From: Sphaeroforma sirkka
Taxonomy: Eukaryota > Opisthokonta > Ichthyosporea > Ichthyophonida
Direction: 5' to 3'
Length of the DNA: 24,147 nt
NCBI GenBank assembly: GCA_001586965.3
Contig: LUCW03000697.1
Coordinates: 1-24,147 of the forward strand
Positions 20,065 through 24,147 of the stretch are shown here, in pieces. The notes beneath the pieces are model-generated. The model did no database searches, had not been told where the DNA came from, and saw only the letters and a list, made by a program, of their open reading frames with translations. Numbering within the stretch: position 1 is the first letter of the stretch; each line of letters begins with the position of its first letter. Made by a program: the position numbers and the translations under genes.

Positions 20065-21420
20065 ATGTCAGGGTGGGCCACGGGCACTCGTCAGCAAAAC
20101 TCTGACGAAATCAGGGGCCGACAGCTAGAGCAATATTTGAGCGACCCACATGGGGATTATCGTAGGGAAGCCGAACGAAAACAACTACGTAGACGATGGG
20201 AACTCAGCCGACAGCACCGAGACTTCGCGCGATCGATACAGGATATGCGCAAGGCTAGTTACGTTGACGACGGTAAGCGCAAGTATAGTGACGTCGACGA
20301 CGGTAAGCGCAAGTCTAGTGATGTCGACGACGGTAATGTTCATGGCAGCAGAAAACGACCGCACAAAGACGAACAGGCGAGAGCCGATCATGACACCAGC
20401 GCAGTGGAACGAGCATCGCCGAACCATGTGTCAACGCCTCGAAGGGAAGATATCTTTCTTTGTGGATGAACTTTGTCGAGCACAGGGAAACTACGATGTC
20501 CCAAGATGTACATTACTAACGTCCACGATCGATACACTGAAAGGGCGTTGAATACTCAATTGGAAGCTATCAGGAAGAACAGAGCTCCGGAGCCACGGAC
20601 ATGGCCCGATTGGCCTTGAGACCGTTATCAATTAAGCAGCACAGCCGATAGAGACACACGAGGGGCGCTAGAAGAGGCACTGAAGAACGCCCATGTCTCA
20701 GGACTAGATGAGTCGTGGATGGTACGTTGGTTCTATAAGGTACTCATACATTTTAAGGCAGCAAAGGCCACAATTGACTATCTCCGTGACAACCATAATG
20801 AGCTGAGGGGTATATCCGGCGGAACAGGTCATAGACCAAATCTGTCAACATGAGAGCAAGGCCACCGTAGACCCTACCTTTAAGAAGTTGGCGAAGGGTA
20901 ATCCCGCACCAAGGGTGTAGAGTCAGCCAGGGAACATTTGAACAAGATTGTGGAAGTTCACAAGAGAGCCTGGGAGCGAGCAGATAAGGGCAAGGACTTT
21001 CCTAAGCGGTTTGCTTAATCACTGCCTCATACAGGCCCTCGAGGACCTGACAGGTAATATGACGTATGAACGCACGCTACAACACCACATAGGTTGGGAC
21101 CACCTGGAGACTGAAGACCTTCTCCGCATTTTAAATCCAGACATACAAGAAACCGATGCCATCCTCAGACAACGGGTACGGACACAGATGAATGTGGGGG
21201 ATAGGCGTAGACAGTTTCCAGCCCAACAACGAGATCGTAATTTGAATACGAATACAGGAGGAGGCAGCACACAACGCACAAGCACGTCTACGACCACCAC
21301 GTGTTACGCGTGCAGAGCAGGTGCCCCACCCAGTTTCAGGCATATATCATCCTGCAAGCACTACCAGTCGAACAAAAGGGTTGGATTCACATCCAGCTCG
21401 GGCCGAGGATTTAAGCAAGG
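20065..21420 (+). pseudogene. gag-like region with zinc-knuckle-like motif
   Basis: The region upstream of the protease encodes hydrophilic Arg/Asp/Gln-rich sequence of the sort seen in Gypsy gag (for example RREAERKQLRRRWELSRQH near 20160-20215). Toward its end, at about 21301-21354, CYACRAGAPPSFRHISSC has the spacing C-x2-C-x9-H-x3-C, a longer loop than the usual nucleocapsid CCHC knuckle (C-x2-C-x4-H-x4-C). Gag would package the element RNA. The assignment rests mainly on position and composition, since gag evolves too fast for motif recognition. The region is broken. Confidence 0.6.
20251..20340 (+). repeat. Three 30-bp in-frame repeats in gag-like region
   Basis: Three consecutive 30-bp units (20251, 20281, 20311) each encode a ten-residue unit around VDDGKRK. 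Length is exactly a multiple of three, so the peptide repeat keeps its frame. Shared core: GACGACGGTAA. The alternating acidic (DD) and basic (KRK) residues would give a charged, disordered spacer. Confidence 0.9.
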
Positions 21421-21689
21421 CGTATCCTTCGATAAGAGTTTGCCCGCGGTCAACACCATTACGGCTCTAACAGACTCGGACGACCAGCAAACGGGCAGGA
21501 GGAGACCACGCCTACAGACACACACATTGCTTCCATACTGGCACACCCAGACGAAATCGAACAGGGTGAGTTAGAAGAGGATGCAACGTGGGAAACCATA
21601 GGCAGCGATCAGGAATAGGACGTAAGGGTGTCGGATGTAGATGCAACTTTAGTTTTCCCGTCTAGCACACCTGTGATACTATCGATCAA

Positions 21690-22030
21690 AGATCCATTAC
21701 TTTCAATGGACAATCAGTATTCATATCCATCCTGATTAACGGTAAGACATGCAGGGCGTTAGTGGATTCTGGGGCAAACAGAAGTTGCATTGATTCGACA
21801 TCCGCACACGATTGGGGATTGCAAATTAAGTCGGCTCGGAGGATCCTATATATACCTAGCTGATCGTAGTCTTCGTACACGGCGAATAGGCTCAACCGTA
21901 CAAACTCCAGTACGATATGGTCTAGAGCTCACAGAACAGTCTTTCGAGCTAATGAATCTACCACCGGCTATCGACGCGATCGTAGGCCAGGATCTTATGC
22001 CTGGCTTGGGGGCTATACGTGGGAGGCCTT
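21690..22030 (+). pseudogene. Gypsy pol: aspartic protease (retropepsin)
   Basis: This retroviral-type protease would cleave the polyprotein. The active-site motif D-S-G-A is at 21765-21776 in the context ALVDSGANRS, preceded by a strand ending NGKTCRA. A second hallmark, IVGQDLMPGLGAI at about 21982-22020, matches the 'iLG.D.L' motif near the C-terminus of retropepsins. Position between gag and RT is as expected for Ty3/Gypsy. Confidence 0.85.
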
Positions 22031-22329
22031 CAATCGCCATTCTCACCCATAGATCCAACGGAGCTGAGACAAACTATTGGAACCAATACCGCTGAGACGA
22101 CCACCAGATTTGACCGAGGAAACCGGTGTTCGCCTGGAACTAGACAAGGAACTGAGGGACAATGACGGTATTCGAGAAAAGGACAGGTGCAGACTGGAAG
22201 GAGGCGAAGTTAGGTGCCAGTGACACCAGATCAAGCTGCAAGGATGCGGAAGGCAGTAAGGAACTTTGTAGCAGACAAATGGATACCATGGGTAGATAGA
22301 CAGGTGCAGAAGTGGATTCAAGATTTGGT

Positions 22330-22915
22330 CATAGTTCAAGGGATACAGCCACTTCCGTCAACTTACCCTTGCTCGCCGTGCCAGAGTATACTCAATCTGG
22401 AGAACTAAAGAAAGTGCGAGTGTGTTTGGACCTCAGAGCGGTGAATGCATTAATACCGGCGGATCAGTTCATTATTCCCCGTATCAACGACATCATTGGT
22501 AACATCAAAGGGAAGAGATATTACACGACATTGGATCTAACCGCAGCGTACCATCGACTCCCAATTCACCCTGATTCTCAGTATCTATTCAGTTTCACAC
22601 ATGGCAAAAGCCAGTATTCCTTTACATCAGCGCCATTTGGACTACACACTGACGCAGCAGTTTCAGCGTACACTGAGTGTGATATTGCAGAACTTCCGGC
22701 ACACCACTACCTGGACGACATCGTAATAGCAACAGATGACTACGAGGAACACGTACGAGTAGTGAAAGAGGTCATTCGGCGGCTGACGTACCACAGTTTC
22801 AAGCTAAACCCTTCAAAATGTCATTTTGCAGTCAAAGAAGTCATGATCCTAGGGAAAGCTGAGTATCGAAGGCCAGGTGATATTTGCCATGAAAAGCAGG
22901 CCAAGCTCATTGACT
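22330..22915 (+). pseudogene. Gypsy pol: reverse transcriptase
   Basis: The RT copies the element RNA into DNA. Visible motifs in order: RVCLDLRAVNALI (about 22417-22455), YYTTLDLTAAYHRLPIHPDS (about 22519-22577) with the first catalytic Asp, FTSAPFGL (about 22620-22644), and YLDDIVIATDD with the catalytic YLDD at 22708-22719, then KLNPSKCHFA (about 22802-22831). These are the standard Ty3/Gypsy RT blocks. The domain is somewhat shorter than usual for the family and is part of a broken element. Confidence 0.93.
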
Positions 22916-22934
22916 AGTAACCCGAAGAAGTACA

Positions 22935-23110
22935 AAGACATTGCATCAGCCTTGGGATTAGCCAACTTTCTTCACGAGCACCAAACTTTGCAGAGGTAGT
23001 TGCCCCACTCCGGGAATTTGTAAGACTGAAGCCTAAGGAAATCATTGGAGACAGGTGGGAACAGAGACACCAGCAAGCTTGGGATGCCATGAAGCAAAGC
23101 CATAGTTGAG
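22935..23110 (+). pseudogene. Gypsy pol: RT-RNase H connection (second copy)
   Basis: This segment corresponds to positions 2-170 of the left element. It shows NFAEV..PLREF, a KPKE..GDRWEQRHQQAWDAM pattern and the same downstream spacing to RNase H. Confidence 0.7.
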
Positions 23111-23129
23111 GCAGTAGTGTTGAAATTTC

Positions 23130-23510
23130 CCGTCGACAGAAGTACCTTTACAACTCAGAACGGATGCAAGCGACTACGGTATTGGAGGTGCATTGTTCCA
23201 GACCATAGAAGGGGAAGAAGCAATACCTAATGTTCTTCAGCAAGACCCTCAACGCAGCACAGCGCAATTACGCAACACCCATGAAGGAATTATTGGCCTT
23301 GGTATATGGTCTCACACACTTCCGGGATCATCTCGAAGGTCAACGCTTTTCAGTGTTGACTGATCACAAAGAGCTTTGGTGTATATGAACACACAGCTAA
23401 AGCTGAATCCGATGCTACAACGATGGCATCACATCATAGCGCCTTTCAATTTTACTATCTCGCACATCCAGGTATAAAGAACGTGTTACCAGACGCGTGG
23501 TCTAGGCTTC
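23130..23510 (+). pseudogene. Gypsy pol: RNase H domain (second copy)
   Basis: The same RNase H as at 185-555. Family motifs seen are RTDASDYGIGGALF (about 23158-23200), MFFSKTLNAAQRNYATPMK (about 23230-23286), ELLALVYGLTHFRDHLEG after it, and the TDHKE segment near 23359. It ends in a SHI.G..NVLPD-like stretch before the methyltransferase-like module. Confidence 0.85.
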
Positions 23511-23559
23511 ATGAGGAACTGTTGAGACTGAGGACCCGGAGGTACTATATGCAGAATGT

Positions 23560-24080
23560 TGGCAACTTTTTCCAGACTACTTTGAGCAAGCGCAACGGAT
23601 TATGGGTGAGAATAATGTCGATGTCTTTGCTTCGCATCAGGACCATCATTTGCCACGCTACTACACCGACGATGACAGAGGTGGAGCGTTTGCACATTGT
23701 TGGAAGGATATAGACGGATGGATGAACCCACCATGGAGATTAATCCATAGAATGTTGCGCAAGATACGATCAGAGAGGGCCACAGCTACGGTGTGTGTCT
23801 ACCGTGGGCGCCCGAGCCTTGGTTCCAGTTATTCAAGTCCTTCTACAAAGAGACCCCAGTATTAGTTCAAGGACAGCCACTCCTTCCTCAAATACGGAAA
23901 GTATGCAGTGGCAAGGCACCATGGGGTCACACAGTCATTGCCAGAGTAGGCCCACGCAATGGTTACAGCCTTCCAGCGACGTTTTCAGCACGATTGGGAT
24001 ATGCAGAACCGTCCTCAGTATCGAACCTCACCCCCCCCATTAGATACGTCTCGGCTGGTATCGATCGCTGTATCTCGGAA
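23560..24080 (+). pseudogene. Methyltransferase-like NPPW module (second copy)
   Basis: This is a counterpart of the module at 590-1110, with the same blocks in the same order: VDVFASH, LPRYYT, GGAFAH.W, WMNPPWR with NPPW at 23725-23736, IHRMLRKIRSERA, then PWFQLFKSF, APWGHTVIARVG and RLGYAEP. Conservation of the FA, NPPW, HRMLRKIR and PWGHT blocks between two otherwise diverged copies suggests selection acted on the module while the family was active. Function (DNA adenine methylation or a derived role) is unproven. Confidence 0.65.
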
Positions 24081-24147
24081 GTAGCCATGACGGATTCTCC
24101 AGATTGAGGAAGAGATAAAGCCGTCGCACACAGCTCACCTTGTGTCA

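Larger units (their letters stand above)
19600..24147 (+). mobile_element. Ty3/Gypsy element, 5' part (fossil), second copy
   Basis: This is the 5' portion of a second member of the left element's family, on the same strand and cut by the window end. Order: gag-like region, retropepsin, reverse transcriptase, connection, RNase H, methyltransferase-like module. Integrase and chromodomain would follow beyond 24147. It has several breaks and is not coding as it stands. The start is approximate because no 5' LTR or primer-binding site could be identified with confidence. In the part shared with the left element (22940-24080 against 1-1110), many differences look like third-position changes, which suggests two lineages that diverged while still active. 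Confidence 0.9.

Overview
The window is eukaryotic, non-coding, repeat-dominated DNA, with no host gene I can defend. The evidence is two decayed Ty3/Gypsy LTR retrotransposons, a very large 25-bp satellite array, AT microsatellites and a probable tRNA-derived SINE. The C-terminal chromodomain on the left element's integrase places it among the chromoviruses, which occur in fungi, plants, algae, oomycetes and some animals. The species cannot be fixed from the sequence. The setting looks like heterochromatin (pericentromeric, subtelomeric or another satellite-rich block).

Layout. 1-3363: the 3' part of a plus-strand chromovirus. It runs from the RT-RNase H connection through RNase H, a methyltransferase-like NPPW module, integrase (zinc finger, DDE core, GPY module) and a chromodomain. 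A 3' non-coding region follows, with two related minisatellite blocks and a G-run like a polypurine tract. 3365-3610: a short segment that starts like an LTR and is rich in hairpins. 3611-17045: about 13.4 kb of a nearly pure 25-bp satellite, roughly 540 units. 17046-17345: the right flank, which carries an inverted copy of the sequence that begins the left flank. 17346-18030: two successive duplications (80-bp period, then about 323-bp period) mixed with AT microsatellites. 18040-19600: no recognisable gene; it includes a candidate tRNA-derived SINE on the minus strand. About 19.6 kb to the end: the 5' part of a second, diverged member of the same Gypsy family, also on plus (gag, protease, RT, RNase H, methyltransferase-like module), cut by the window edge.

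How it fits together. The two retrotransposons are fossils with several breaks each. They overlap in content (RNase H and the methyltransferase-like module), so they can be compared directly. They look like different, fairly old insertions, not one element split by the satellite. The most unusual points are: the satellite is bracketed by an imperfect inverted repeat and begins just after an LTR-like start, so it may have grown inside an LTR or another terminal-inverted-repeat element; the satellite has extreme G-over-C strand skew; and a DIRS-like methyltransferase-type domain sits between RNase H and integrase of a Gypsy element in both copies.
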